DNA of 57,805 nucleotides from JBIOHP01 sp044449065. Its GTDB lineage: Bacteria; Bacteroidota; Ignavibacteria; UBA10030; SZUA-254. Shown here in pieces: positions 1-8,296 of the stretch. Numbering within the stretch: the first letter of the stretch is position 1; the number at the start of each line of letters is the position of its first letter. The position numbers were made by a program, and so were the translations under genes. Below the pieces are notes generated by a model. The model saw only the letters and a list, made by a program, of their open reading frames with translations. It did no database searches and had not been told where the DNA came from. The DNA lies in NCBI GenBank assembly GCA_044449065.1, contig JBIOHP010000025.1:1-57805 (forward strand). Direction: 5' to 3'.

Positions 1-2
1 GA

Positions 3-110
3 AGTGTTGCGAACAGCATCAAACAATTGCTCGAAGTGTTTGGTGGGGGTTCAAACGAAACAAAATCAAAACTGGTCATCCTTCGCGATCAGTCAATTCC
101 ACTAAAATAA
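3..110 (+). CDS. C-terminal end of an unidentified protein (partial)
   Basis: Frame 3 is open from the window edge to a TAA at 108-110 and gives 35 residues beginning SVANSIKQLLEVFGGG. The composition (amphipathic helix, then a short basic tail) looks like a protein C-terminus, but the piece is too short to place in a family. Frame 2 is also open here and longer, so this could be chance. Confidence 0.3.
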   Translation, partial: SVANSIKQLLEVFGGGSNETKSKLVILRDQSIPLK

Positions 111-248
111 ATCTTTACAATGAATATTTATTCACGAAACCTACATTTTTCAACAACCTGTTAGTGAAGGAAAGGTTGGAGTTGGACGAAATTTATTTCG
201 TTCATTGGGTAAATAAGTTTCAGCTCATGTTTCTTCTTTCTTTTGCCC

Positions 249-275
249 CCCGCCCGCCTACGCGGTTCGGGCGGG
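249..275. repeat. GC-rich palindromic repeat
   Basis: CCCGCCCG at 249-256 is the reverse complement of CGGGCGGG at 268-275, with a 12-base loop. It resembles the GC-rich hairpins found in other gaps of this window (for example near 35,795). Confidence 0.55.
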
Positions 276-358
276 TTGAGGCAAACAGAAAGAAACAAAG
301 AAAAACTCAAGGCGACAGAATCAATGCCTGAATAATATACTCTCATTTTAATTTAATC

Positions 359-449
359 CGGTCGGGACGACAGGGGAAAGTCCCGTAGGGACGGAATGTC
401 TGTAGCCGATGAGCATGCAGATGATAACAAAGCCCCAGCGGGGCGGGAT
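359..449. repeat. Composite palindromic repeat
   Basis: Contains nested short inverted repeats: GTCGGGAC, then TCCCGTAGGGACGGAATGTC, then AGCCCCAGCGGGGC. Sequences of this style are widely scattered between genes in Bacteroidota and related phyla. It has no coding potential. Confidence 0.55.
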
Positions 450-561
450 GTGTTCCTTCTTCACACTCCTCACTTACTGAGGGGAAGTTGAATAAAGATA
501 GATTCTTATTAATCATATTGGTATTAAATTAGATATTCAAGGATTATTAATAATCAATCAA

Positions 562-590
562 TTGATAGTGACAATTTCTCGTAGTATATA
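562..590 (+). promoter_or_regulatory. Candidate sigma70-type promoter of the HEPN gene
   Basis: TTGATA at 562-567 and TATATA at 585-590 are separated by 17 bases. A GGAG ribosome-binding site follows at 617-620, six bases before the ATG at 627. The layout suggests the downstream gene was expressed before its reading frame was interrupted. Confidence 0.4.
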
Positions 591-626
591 AGCAAGGATA
601 AATTATAGTATTACACGGAGCCCTTA

Positions 627-1343
627 ATGCTTGATGTTATCAATTTCTTTAAGGATCTTACGGATGTGACCGGTTATCCAAACGAAACCGCGACACCTAA
701 TTATCCCTAGGACATAGAACCTCGTGAATTTCTAAATTTTGCTCATACATCATATAGCGAAAAAAATGCGGGTGCATTATCAGAAACTCTTTCTCATACT
801 AAAAGGGCTTTAGACAGCCAATTAGATTATTTTCTCCATTGTTATCATCTGGAAGATTTAGCAAAAAAGGAAAAATGGTCAACTGCGAAAAAAATAAATT
901 TAATTGGAGATGTTGGCGGGGTTTCAACAGGTATATTATATAGAATAAATAACGCTCGAAATGATTTAGAACACCGTTATCAGACACCAAGCTCCACAAC
1001 CGTTGAAAATGCGATAGACGTCATTGGTTTATTTATTGATGCCACAGATATTTATTTATATCCAATTCGAGAGGGATGTGTATTCGAGAAAGAAAGTTTA
1101 CGCAAACAACTTTTTATACGTCTCGCAATGGTAGATAATAATATTTGGGCCGGTATTAAACCCTTACATAGCAACGATGATTATGAAATAGTATGCGATA
1201 TAGACCCAGAACAAGATCTACCAAATTTCTTATATCTCTTAGGGTCCAATCTACACTGCCATCGTCTCAATATGCGAAAACCGGAAATATTTTTTGATAA
1301 ACTCAAATATGTCGAGTTAGCGAACAAGATCCAAAATAATTGA
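627..1343 (+). pseudogene. HEPN-domain RNase-like protein interrupted by an in-frame TAG
   Basis: One reading frame of 238 codons runs from the ATG at 627 (with GGAG six bases upstream) to the TGA ending at 1343. Codon 28 (708-710) is TAG. After the TAG there is no in-frame ATG until 1128, so the helical domain cannot be made from a downstream start. Residues 111-118 read RNDLEHRY. This is the RX4-6H signature of HEPN ribonucleases in the RX4HXY form known from HepT toxins. No nucleotidyltransferase partner lies beside it. The region is visibly AT-rich compared with sua5, which fits an acquired gene. Function is inferred from the motif only. The TAG could be a nonsense mutation or a sequence error; Trp (TGG) would fit the context. 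Confidence 0.55.
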
Positions 1344-1477
1344 TAATCATAGATATGTGTTTGATCTATGTCTATCGTGCAAAAAATTATACATACATCT
1401 GAACCCGCTCTATTTTTACCCTCCTTTTCCATATTTCACAGACTCGCCGCCCCGTGTTTCTTCATTTGTAAATCTCC

Positions 1478-1510
1478 CCTCAACATCCTACATTGAGGCG
1501 GTATTTTTAT
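1478..1510 (+). terminator. Weak hairpin with U-tract
   Basis: CCTCAA (1478-1483) pairs with TTGAGG (1493-1498) and is followed by a T-rich stretch before sua5. The stem has only six pairs, so it is a weak candidate for the end of the HEPN transcript. Confidence 0.35.
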
Positions 1511-1516
1511 TAACCC

Positions 1517-2527
1517 ATGTTGTATCAAACGAAACTACAAACAATATCCCCTGATAATCCGGATGAAGCAATCATTGCCGAAGCAGCGGAGATTCTCCGT
1601 ACGGGCGGGCTCGTCGCGTTCCCAACTGAAACAGTTTATGGATTGGGAGCCGACGCGCTAAACGCGAGTGCTGTAAAAAATGTGTTTACGGTAAAAGGAC
1701 GCCCCGCCGATAACCCGCTGATCGTTCATATCGGAAGTATCGAGCAGGCGGAACAATTATGCTTAGAAATTACCGCCGACGCAAAATTGCTGATGACCCG
1801 CTTCTGGCCCGGTCCGTTAACTGTTGTGCTGAAGGCGCGGCAAGTTATTCCAATAGTTGTCACCGGCGGTCTCGATACCGTTGCGCTAAGAATGCCGGAT
1901 CACAGAGTCCCCCTTGCGTTAATAAAAAAATTAGGCGGCGGGATAGTCGGACCGAGCGCGAATATTTCCGGGCGTCCAAGTCCCACAACCGCCCGGCATG
2001 TGTACGACGATCTCAACGGAAAAATACCGATGATCCTTGACGCAGGTCCAACCATTATCGGTGTTGAATCTACTGTTATCGATGTGACTCATAAACCGGG
2101 AGTTATTCTTCGCATGGGTGGTTTGCCGAGAGAAGAAATCGAAAAGATAATCGGTCCCGTTCACACCACAGCGGATGATCATGCAAAAAAACGCTCGCCC
2201 GGAACGCGCTATCGCCACTACGCGCCGAAGGCAAGAGTCATCCTTGTCAACCAGGGCGACGCGGAAGAAGCGGCAGAACTTGTCCGGAAATACCGGGGGA
2301 TGGACGCCAACGTCGGCTGCATTTTGCATAGTATCTCTCTCCGCAGTGTGCAAAATTCAGGGGAATTGCGTATTTTTACCTTTCCATCAGATGATTATGC
2401 GAAACGGTTATTCGATACTTTACGGCAGCTTGATGCATACGGCGTTGACGTCATTATCGTAGAATCGATCCCGGAAACCGGCGTCGGAGCGGCAGTGATG
2501 GACCGGCTGAGAAGAGCGGCGGAATAA
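1517..2527 (+). CDS. sua5: L-threonylcarbamoyladenylate synthase (Sua5 type)
   Basis: Makes threonylcarbamoyl-AMP from threonine, bicarbonate and ATP, the first step of the t6A37 modification of ANN-decoding tRNAs in the cytoplasm. At 336 residues it is the long Sua5 form. A YrdC domain (about residues 12-200) carries K60-G-R62 and the S147-A-N149 motif that bind substrate and nucleotide. The linker SPGTRYRHYAPKA (from about residue 207) leads into the C-terminal Sua5 Rossmann-like domain. The ATG at 1517 has no clear Shine-Dalgarno sequence. It lies 30 bp upstream of purE in the same direction, so the two are probably co-transcribed. Confidence 0.93.
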   Translation: MLYQTKLQTISPDNPDEAIIAEAAEILRTGGLVAFPTETVYGLGADALNASAVKNVFTVKGRPADNPLIVHIGSIEQAEQLCLEITADAKLLMTRFWPGPLTVVLKARQVIPIVVTGGLDTVALRMPDHRVPLALIKKLGGGIVGPSANISGRPSPTTARHVYDDLNGKIPMILDAGPTIIGVESTVIDVTHKPGVILRMGGLPREEIEKIIGPVHTTADDHAKKRSPGTRYRHYAPKARVILVNQGDAEEAAELVRKYRGMDANVGCILHSISLRSVQNSGELRIFTFPSDDYAKRLFDTLRQLDAYGVDVIIVESIPETGVGAAVMDRLRRAAE

Positions 2528-2557
2528 ATTTCGAAAAAATTATTTTAGGAATATTCA

Positions 2558-3064
2558 ATGAAAAAAATTCAAACGACGAAGAAAGAAACACGTAAATCTC
2601 TTGTAGGAATATTGATGGGAAGCGCCTCGGACGCTGAGACGATGAAGCCCGCAAAAGAGATGCTTGAAAAATTTGGTATTCCGTGCGAGGTAAAAGTCCT
2701 CTCCGCCCACCGCACGCCGGATGAAACGATGAAGTACACGGAGGAAGCGCCGGGCAGGGGAATAGAAGTCATCATCGCCGGAGCGGGAGGGGCGGCTCAC
2801 CTCGCGGGCGTCATTGCTGCGAAAACTATTCTTCCGGTCATCGGCGTACCGATCAGATCAAAGGCATTGCAGGGATTGGATTCGTTATTGGCGATGGTAC
2901 AGATGCCTGCGGGAGTCCCCGTTGCCACGGTTGCCATCGATGGCGCTGCAAATGCCGGATTGCTTGCCGCAGAGATTCTCGGTTTAAAATATCCGGAGAT
3001 TTCAAAGAAACTTAAAAAGTACCGGGAGGAACTAAGAGTAAAAGTATTGGGGTCAACGGTTTAA
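2558..3064 (+). CDS. purE: N5-carboxyaminoimidazole ribonucleotide mutase (class I PurE)
   Basis: Converts N5-CAIR to CAIR in purine synthesis. The protein is 168 residues, the usual length. It shows the class I signature: the GSASDAETM phosphate loop near the N-terminus, the LSAHRTPDE active-site segment with its catalytic His, and the GAGGAAHLAGV glycine-rich loop. Class I PurE normally works with PurK, which is not in this window. The basic, Lys-rich first dozen residues precede the conserved VGILMGS strand. It converges on the rhamnose genes, with 24 bp between stops. Confidence 0.95.
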   Translation: MKKIQTTKKETRKSLVGILMGSASDAETMKPAKEMLEKFGIPCEVKVLSAHRTPDETMKYTEEAPGRGIEVIIAGAGGAAHLAGVIAAKTILPVIGVPIRSKALQGLDSLLAMVQMPAGVPVATVAIDGAANAGLLAAEILGLKYPEISKKLKKYREELRVKVLGSTV

Positions 3065-3088
3065 AATCAGTGTTGCCGCTGATGTTAT

Positions 3089-3934
3089 TCAGCCATTGAA
3101 GTAATGCGCCAGACTCTCGCGCCAGTGCGGCATCTTATCGATATTAAGCGATTGGAGTCCGGCATTTTGAAGAACGGAATATGACGGGCGTTTAATCGGG
3201 GAGGGAAAGTCTTTCACTGTGGTCGGTTTCAGATTCGGGGAAAGACCCGCAAACTCAAAAATCGCCTTCGCGAATTCATACCATGAACACTCACCGTTAT
3301 TTGTCGCATGGTACAAGCCATACGCGCCGGTTTTCACCAGCTCCCGAATTTGTAAAGCAAGGTGATAGGTGTAGGTTGGCGTGAGCACTTCATCCTGAAC
3401 AACACGAACTTCGGGCCGTTCTTTAGCGGCGGTCATCATTGTATCGATAAAATTGCGACCCTTAGCGCGGCATTTATTATGCCCGTATAATCCCGAGCTC
3501 CGCACAATGTAATGCTTTGTTGCGTACGATGAAACGAAATATTCCCCCGCAAGTTTTGTGACCGCGTAAACGTTTAAAGGATTGGGACGATCTGATTCCA
3601 GATACGGCTTCCGTTTCAACCCGTCGAACACATAATCGGTGCTGATATGGACCAGCTCAAAACCGATAGATTCCGACGTTTTTGCGAGATTTAACGCGCC
3701 GCGGGAGTTGATTTCGTATGATCGGTCGGGATTTTTCTCGCAATCATCGACTTTATGGTATGCGGCGGTATTAATGACAAGAGATGGTTTGATCCCGCCG
3801 AGCACGCTAACAACGTGATCTACGTCGCTGATCTCGATATCTTCATGCGTGAGTGATAATGTCTCAACATCTTTAAACGCCGCGAGGATATCCACTCCTA
3901 ATTGACCGTTACCTCCTATGACTGCAACTTTCAT
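3089..3934 (-). CDS. rfbD: dTDP-4-dehydrorhamnose reductase
   Basis: Reduces dTDP-4-dehydro-L-rhamnose to dTDP-L-rhamnose, the last step of the nucleotide-sugar pathway for surface polysaccharide. It has 281 residues, the normal size. Visible features are the N-terminal NAD(P) motif GGNGQLG, the THEDIEISD segment, the HISTDYVFDG strand and the catalytic YAVTK (YxxxK). It is last in a leftward run (glycosyltransferase, rfbC, epimerase, rfbD), 18 bp after the epimerase. The rfbA and rfbB genes that supply the earlier steps are not in the window. Confidence 0.93.
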   Translation of the reverse strand: MKVAVIGGNGQLGVDILAAFKDVETLSLTHEDIEISDVDHVVSVLGGIKPSLVINTAAYHKVDDCEKNPDRSYEINSRGALNLAKTSESIGFELVHISTDYVFDGLKRKPYLESDRPNPLNVYAVTKLAGEYFVSSYATKHYIVRSSGLYGHNKCRAKGRNFIDTMMTAAKERPEVRVVQDEVLTPTYTYHLALQIRELVKTGAYGLYHATNNGECSWYEFAKAIFEFAGLSPNLKPTTVKDFPSPIKRPSYSVLQNAGLQSLNIDKMPHWRESLAHYFNG

Positions 3935-3952
3935 TTCTGAGATTTCCCCTTA

Positions 3953-4909
3953 TCAGCTCTTCAACGATTTGAAGACCTGAATATTGTAATAGTTGGGATC
4001 TTCGAAGTTTTTAAATTTATCGGCGTTAGAGATAAGTTCTTTCACAATCGATCCGACGTCGTGGAGCGGTTTAAAGCTTAAGACATTTTCCGCTTTCACA
4101 AAACTCACTTTGTAATTCCGCAAATCCTGAACATGCTTGATCGTGAGTTTGATGTCGAGCTTCATCTCGCGCTCAACCGTGGAACGCACGATATCCGCGA
4201 TCTCTCCAAGCGTATAATTGCCGGATGCGATGTTGAAGATGCCGGAAAGATCTTCGTTCGATTCAATCGCTCTGACATACGCGCTCACTGCGTCCTGGAT
4301 GCTTAAGATGGGCCTCCAGATGGATGGATTATTGACGGTGATCGTTTTCTTCGTTACGGCTGTTTTGAACATCGTATTCACAACAAGGTCGAATCTCATG
4401 CGCGGCGAGTACCCGCTGACCGTTCCCTGACGGAAGCAGATGACGGAAAAATCTTTCGCAACCATATGCATCACCGCTTCTTCACCCTGCAATTTCGAGA
4501 TTCCGTAGGGATAGTTGCAAACGGTGGGAGATTGTTCGTTGTACAGCTCGTTCACCGTATACCCGTACACCGAGCACGAACCGGCATAGATGAACCGGCG
4601 CACGCCGGCGCGCTTGGCAAGGTAACCGAGATACGCGGGCGCTGCCGCGTTATAGATGAAATTTTTCCCCGGCGAAAACTCCGCCATGGGATCATTCGAG
4701 AGTCCCGCAAGAAAAATTACCTGGTTGTAATTCTTGAGGTCGTTCTCTTCAAGAGCAAAAATATCTTTCTTGATTACCTTTGCCCCTTTGGGAAGATGAT
4801 TCCCGAACCAGAGCAAATCGATTACATCGACTTCATAACCGCGGTCGAGCAGCGCGGGGTAGAGCGCTGATCCGATATAGCCGGCGCCGCCGGCAAGAAG
4901 AATTTTCAT
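3953..4909 (-). CDS. NAD-dependent sugar-nucleotide epimerase/dehydratase
   Basis: An extended short-chain dehydrogenase of 318 residues acting on a nucleotide sugar. GGAGYIGS at residues 7-14 is the NAD-binding loop. The catalytic set is the Ser in AGSCSVYG and YPYGISK (YxxxK). The middle reads RQGTVSGYSPRMRFD, as in GDP- or UDP-sugar epimerases. It starts 3 bp after rfbC ends, so it belongs to the same transcript and probably makes a second sugar for the same glycan. Its substrate cannot be read from the sequence. Confidence 0.85.
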   Translation of the reverse strand: MKILLAGGAGYIGSALYPALLDRGYEVDVIDLLWFGNHLPKGAKVIKKDIFALEENDLKNYNQVIFLAGLSNDPMAEFSPGKNFIYNAAAPAYLGYLAKRAGVRRFIYAGSCSVYGYTVNELYNEQSPTVCNYPYGISKLQGEEAVMHMVAKDFSVICFRQGTVSGYSPRMRFDLVVNTMFKTAVTKKTITVNNPSIWRPILSIQDAVSAYVRAIESNEDLSGIFNIASGNYTLGEIADIVRSTVEREMKLDIKLTIKHVQDLRNYKVSFVKAENVLSFKPLHDVGSIVKELISNADKFKNFEDPNYYNIQVFKSLKS

Positions 4910-4912
4910 AGG

Positions 4913-5488
4913 TTAATCCCTGCCATATTGAAAATGATTAGAATTTGGGGACGCAAGCCACTGCGCCAGGGTTTGTGCCTTTTCATCCTTGGCGGAGAGG
5001 ATTGGTTTATCCACGGGCCATTGAATCCCGATTGCCGGGTCGTTCCAGAGAATGCCCGATTCAGCATTGTTATTATAATGTCCGGTGCATTTGTATTGGA
5101 TTTCCGCGCTGTCTGAAGTAACGCAGAACCCGCGGGCAAATCCAGCCGGCGCCCACACCCATTTCTTATCCTTGGCGGTTACTTCGACACCGAACCATTT
5201 CCCAAGGTTGGGTGATCCCTTCCGGATATCGACTGCGACGAGGAACGCGCTGCCCTGGGTCACCCGCATCAATTTTCCCATCGGCGGCTCCCACTGAAAA
5301 TGAAGTCCGCGAACGACTCCTTTCATCGACCGCGAATGATTGTCCTGAACAAAATTCACCGGAAGGCCAAGTTTTTTAAATTGATCTTCACGGTATACTT
5401 CTGTAAAAAAGCCCCTGTCGTCTTCAAACACCTGCGGGACAACGATGGCGATATCGCCAAGATGGCGCGATTCTACTTTAATTTCCAT
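4913..5488 (-). CDS. rfbC: dTDP-4-dehydrorhamnose 3,5-epimerase
   Basis: Epimerises C3 and C5 of dTDP-4-dehydro-6-deoxyglucose in dTDP-rhamnose synthesis. It is 191 residues, a cupin-fold enzyme. The conserved block QDNHSRSMKGVVRGLHFQ holds the substrate-binding Arg/Lys residues and the catalytic His of RGLHFQ. The segment WAPAGFARGFCV is the other hallmark of the family. It sits between the glycosyltransferase (116 bp upstream) and the epimerase gene. Confidence 0.94.
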   Translation of the reverse strand: MEIKVESRHLGDIAIVVPQVFEDDRGFFTEVYREDQFKKLGLPVNFVQDNHSRSMKGVVRGLHFQWEPPMGKLMRVTQGSAFLVAVDIRKGSPNLGKWFGVEVTAKDKKWVWAPAGFARGFCVTSDSAEIQYKCTGHYNNNAESGILWNDPAIGIQWPVDKPILSAKDEKAQTLAQWLASPNSNHFQYGRD

Positions 5489-5604
5489 ATTGTTTCATTT
5501 TCGATTATTGATGTATTCCCTTCACTGAAGCAGAAGGAAATTTATAATAGACATTATTTAAAAAAATTACAAATTGTTCGACGTTGCTCACCATGACGAT
5601 ACTC

Positions 5605-6552
5605 TTATTGTCCGGGTTCCTTTGCTTCTCCTGCGCGCGAGAAGAGCGAACCGATGGCTTTCACAAATCCCTGAAACAACGCTATGATGATGGTGAAATT
5701 CCCCGATAAAATTTGTTTCAAAACGAACCAAATCGTGCCGCCGGCGATGCAAAAAGGAATCGTGAGCCAGTGGTACCATTTCGCATGCCGCTTGAAGACG
5801 ATTAGATTGTGTTCCACCTTCAGCCGTGTTTTTAAGGGCGTAAGTCCGCCGCCGCTGAACGAAGACACTTTATGCCAGAGTTTCCCCTGCGGCGCGTACA
5901 TGAGTTTGTATCCCGCTTCCCGCGCGCGCAGCGAATAATCCGCGTCCTCCGAATACATCGGCGTGAAGATAGGATCGAAAAATCCGATCTTCTGCATTAC
6001 CTCGCGCCTGATTAGAATTGCGCACCCGGTTATGTACCCGGTTTCCTCCACGCGGTCATATTGTCCCGTATCGATTTCCCGCAATCCGCGATGAGAAATT
6101 ATACCCGTGAAGAAATTCACCTTGCCGCCGGCGTACCAGATTTTATCCGGATCGGTGAAGTAATAAATTTTCGGACCGACAATCCCCACCTTGGGATCCG
6201 CTGTTCCGACTTTCATCATTTCGGTAAGGATTTCCGAATCGAGTTTAATATCATTATTCAATAAAAATACCCAATCACAGCCGTTGTCGTAGGCATATTT
6301 CAAGCCAACGCTGGCGCCCTTGCTGAAGCCGAGATTTTTTCCGATCTCGACCAATGTCACATCGGGATAATACTGTCGCACAGCATCCTGGCTGCCGTCG
6401 GTTGAACCGTTATCGGTTACCACAATCTTAAAATTCGGGTACGACATTTTCGTGACAGAATCCAAAGTTTCAAGCAGGAGTTTTCGCACCGAACCATCGG
6501 GTCTCAGCCCGCAATTGAGGACAACACAATATACAAGAGGGTGATCTGGCAT
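5605..6552 (-). CDS. Family 2 glycosyltransferase (rhamnosyltransferase-like)
   Basis: A GT-A fold transferase of 315 residues. It shows VTDNGSTDGS (nucleotide-binding Asp), LLNNDIKLD in the DXD position, and SEDADYSLRAREAGY, the ED acceptor/base motif. After the catalytic domain the protein ends in hydrophobic segments (about residues 255-300) that should anchor it to the inner membrane. Beside dTDP-rhamnose genes, it probably adds rhamnose or the partner sugar to a surface glycan. The donor is an inference from context. Confidence 0.87.
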   Translation of the reverse strand: MPDHPLVYCVVLNCGLRPDGSVRKLLLETLDSVTKMSYPNFKIVVTDNGSTDGSQDAVRQYYPDVTLVEIGKNLGFSKGASVGLKYAYDNGCDWVFLLNNDIKLDSEILTEMMKVGTADPKVGIVGPKIYYFTDPDKIWYAGGKVNFFTGIISHRGLREIDTGQYDRVEETGYITGCAILIRREVMQKIGFFDPIFTPMYSEDADYSLRAREAGYKLMYAPQGKLWHKVSSFSGGGLTPLKTRLKVEHNLIVFKRHAKWYHWLTIPFCIAGGTIWFVLKQILSGNFTIIIALFQGFVKAIGSLFSRAGEAKEPGQ

Positions 6553-6736
6553 TTTGGTTCTTACGGGATGCAGTAATTCAGCTTGTTATTGAAGGAAATT
6601 TCGTATTAGGGTAATGATGAACACGAATTAAATATGAATGTAATATACAGAATATTGCTCTGGCAATCAAATATAATTTAGGGAGGCGAGCCCTATTGAC
6701 AAAGCTCCACCAAATAACGGCGATAACAGGCGTCTT

Positions 6737-7651
6737 TTACAACTGATAACTGAGGGTAGAATTAAAGAGCATTGGGGAAACCAATTGGTTTCCATTAACA
6801 TTTGAATAAAGCGGAATGCCATATTCAAAGTCAATGTGGAGCGCTCTATTTAAAATGAGCTCGACGCCCGGAGAAAAGAATATGCGTGTGTAGCCCGTAT
6901 TGTCAGGATCAGCCAGCGAGCCGCTATCCCGACCCCGGACGCTAGCAACAACCGAACCGATGGGGACGACGTTGAAAAAAGAAGAATTCAGCCCGTCATA
7001 ATGGAATCCGAGGGCGGCGTTAAAATCGTTGCCGGGTTTATAGCCGTCTCGTTCGTTCATCGGGTAGCTCAGGGATCCCTGCGCGAACCAACCCCAACCA
7101 TCTTCCTGGCCCATCTGATACGCCGAGAGTAGAGCGTCGGTAGTCCCTGTCCCGATTTGAGTATCTCTATCCAAAAGCGTTTGGCTGATGGGACCGGTCG
7201 GGAGTTTTAATCCGAACATGACGGCAGTTGACATATCCTCTGAAAACCCGGTATACATCCCCATCACCTTGATGTCGCCGATTGACGAATGACGCACGGT
7301 GAAGGGATCGCCGTTATCATCGAGGCCGCTGCGATACCGATCCCATAACGGCACCCCGAACATCATACCCCAGTCTCTGTTTACCATGTACTGTGTTCCA
7401 AGAGTATAAAAACTTGTCATGATGAGTTTATCGGAATTCAAATCAGCGGACGCTTGCTGCAAGCCCGACCAATTTTGGTTTTGATTAAGATAGGAGTACT
7501 GCAGGAATAGCCGGGGTCCCGGCGACGTGATCATCATCCATCGTGTGCCAACAGAAAACACCCCGCAGCCGCATGCGCATCCGAGCGCTTTGGGGGAGAG
7601 TATAGTGAAACAGAAGGCGGCGCAAAGAAAAATTTTAAATGTCGTTTTCAT
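6737..7651 (-). CDS. Outer-membrane beta-barrel-like protein with N-terminal CACGCG motif
   Basis: A 304-residue exported protein. A signal peptide (about residues 1-24) is followed immediately by CACGCG, a cluster of three Cys that could bind metal. The rest alternates polar and aromatic residues with many short strands (for example RLFLQYSYLNQNQNW) and ends in STLSYQL, as outer-membrane barrels do. It resembles the 'transporter'/phenol-degradation MetA-like barrel group. It is the last gene of the leftward metal-handling block. The specific substrate is unknown. Confidence 0.65.
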   Translation of the reverse strand: MKTTFKIFLCAAFCFTILSPKALGCACGCGVFSVGTRWMMITSPGPRLFLQYSYLNQNQNWSGLQQASADLNSDKLIMTSFYTLGTQYMVNRDWGMMFGVPLWDRYRSGLDDNGDPFTVRHSSIGDIKVMGMYTGFSEDMSTAVMFGLKLPTGPISQTLLDRDTQIGTGTTDALLSAYQMGQEDGWGWFAQGSLSYPMNERDGYKPGNDFNAALGFHYDGLNSSFFNVVPIGSVVASVRGRDSGSLADPDNTGYTRIFFSPGVELILNRALHIDFEYGIPLYSNVNGNQLVSPMLFNSTLSYQL

Positions 7652-7758
7652 AGGTGTACATTATAATAGTTATTTTGGAAATAGACTAATTTTCACACTG
7701 AGGAGATGTTTCATTGAACACTCCCCCTTTTTACATTCCAAAAAGCATAAACGGAAAC

Positions 7759-7781
7759 ACTCCATCGGGCAACGATGGAGT
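7759..7781 (-). terminator. Hairpin after the small Cys/His protein gene
   Basis: ACTCCATCG (7759-7767) and CGATGGAGT (7773-7781) form a nine-pair stem with a five-base loop. The T-rich run on the minus strand is imperfect. It separates the metal-binding protein gene from the outer-membrane protein gene. Confidence 0.5.
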
Positions 7782-7802
7782 TAACTTACGAAGCTAAATT
7801 AT

Positions 7803-8177
7803 TCAGGCAGCAGGAGGGTGAAAAATCAGGGGATGAAAGTCTTCCGCAGGAAAATGGGATTCGAGTGGAGAGATCGAAGATAATCTATGGTTGCCGTTAA
7901 AAAGAAATTCTGAAATGGCCTCAGAGAATTGCGTGATTTCTTTTTTATCTTTTAATAATGACGGGGGGCTTTGGCTTTTTTCTTGTTCCTCTTTCAACTC
8001 TTTTTTCAGATGACACTTGCCGTCGCAATGCATCATCGGCTTGTCTTTATTTTCGCAAAATGTATTGGTGATATACGCTTTGTTGATTTCGTACCCGGCA
8101 ATAAGGATCAAACTGCTGAACGATTGCAGCAGAATTGAAAGCGCGAGCAGTATATTGGTTAATTGTTTCACATTCAT
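7803..8177 (-). CDS. Small membrane-anchored Cys/His protein, probably metal-handling
   Basis: A 124-residue protein with one N-terminal hydrophobic segment (about residues 6-30). Outside it is a soft-metal-type cluster: CENKDKPMMHCDGKCHLKKE, with three Cys, two His and two Met. It ends in HPLIFHPPAA. Small proteins with an MHCxGKC motif occur in Bacteroidota next to heavy-metal exporters and TonB receptors, which matches the context here. The ATG overlaps the stop of a short upstream reading frame (ATGA). The role is inferred from motif and neighbours. Confidence 0.65.
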   Translation of the reverse strand: MNVKQLTNILLALSILLQSFSSLILIAGYEINKAYITNTFCENKDKPMMHCDGKCHLKKELKEEQEKSQSPPSLLKDKKEITQFSEAISEFLFNGNHRLSSISPLESHFPAEDFHPLIFHPPAA

Positions 8178-8296
8178 CGTTGAGCGATCTCAGTATTGGG
8201 GTTCAACAATCCCTTCCACCAGTCATTCGTCTCCAACAAAACGACCATATTGTTGGTTCCTCCATCCAAATTCACGCTGGGCACTTCATCAATCAT
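8174..8296 (-). CDS. Candidate 40-residue protein between the CDF exporter and the Cys/His protein
   Basis: An ATG at 8294-8296 overlaps the last codons of the CDF gene, and the TGA (8174-8176) overlaps the next ATG in an ATGA junction. The reading frame therefore fills the 111-bp gap exactly and is translationally linked at both ends. The product begins MIDEVPSVNLDGGTNN and is soluble and acidic, with a WWKGLL segment. I know no family. The alternative is that the coupling is accidental. Confidence 0.4.
   Translation of the reverse strand: MIDEVPSVNLDGGTNNMVVLLETNDWWKGLLNPNTEIAQR

Larger units (their letters stand above)
111..626. other. Intergenic region with two palindromic repeats and a promoter
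   Basis: No convincing gene. It holds a GC-rich hairpin (249-275), a composite palindromic repeat (359-449) and an AT-rich stretch with a sigma70-like promoter (562-590) in front of the interrupted HEPN gene. A 61-residue reading frame on the minus strand crosses the hairpin and is not protein-like. Confidence 0.6.

Noticed and set aside
161..346. 61-codon minus-strand ORF at the left end
   Set aside because: It reads through the GC-rich hairpin at 249-275, has a repetitive Arg/Lys-rich product and no ribosome-binding site.
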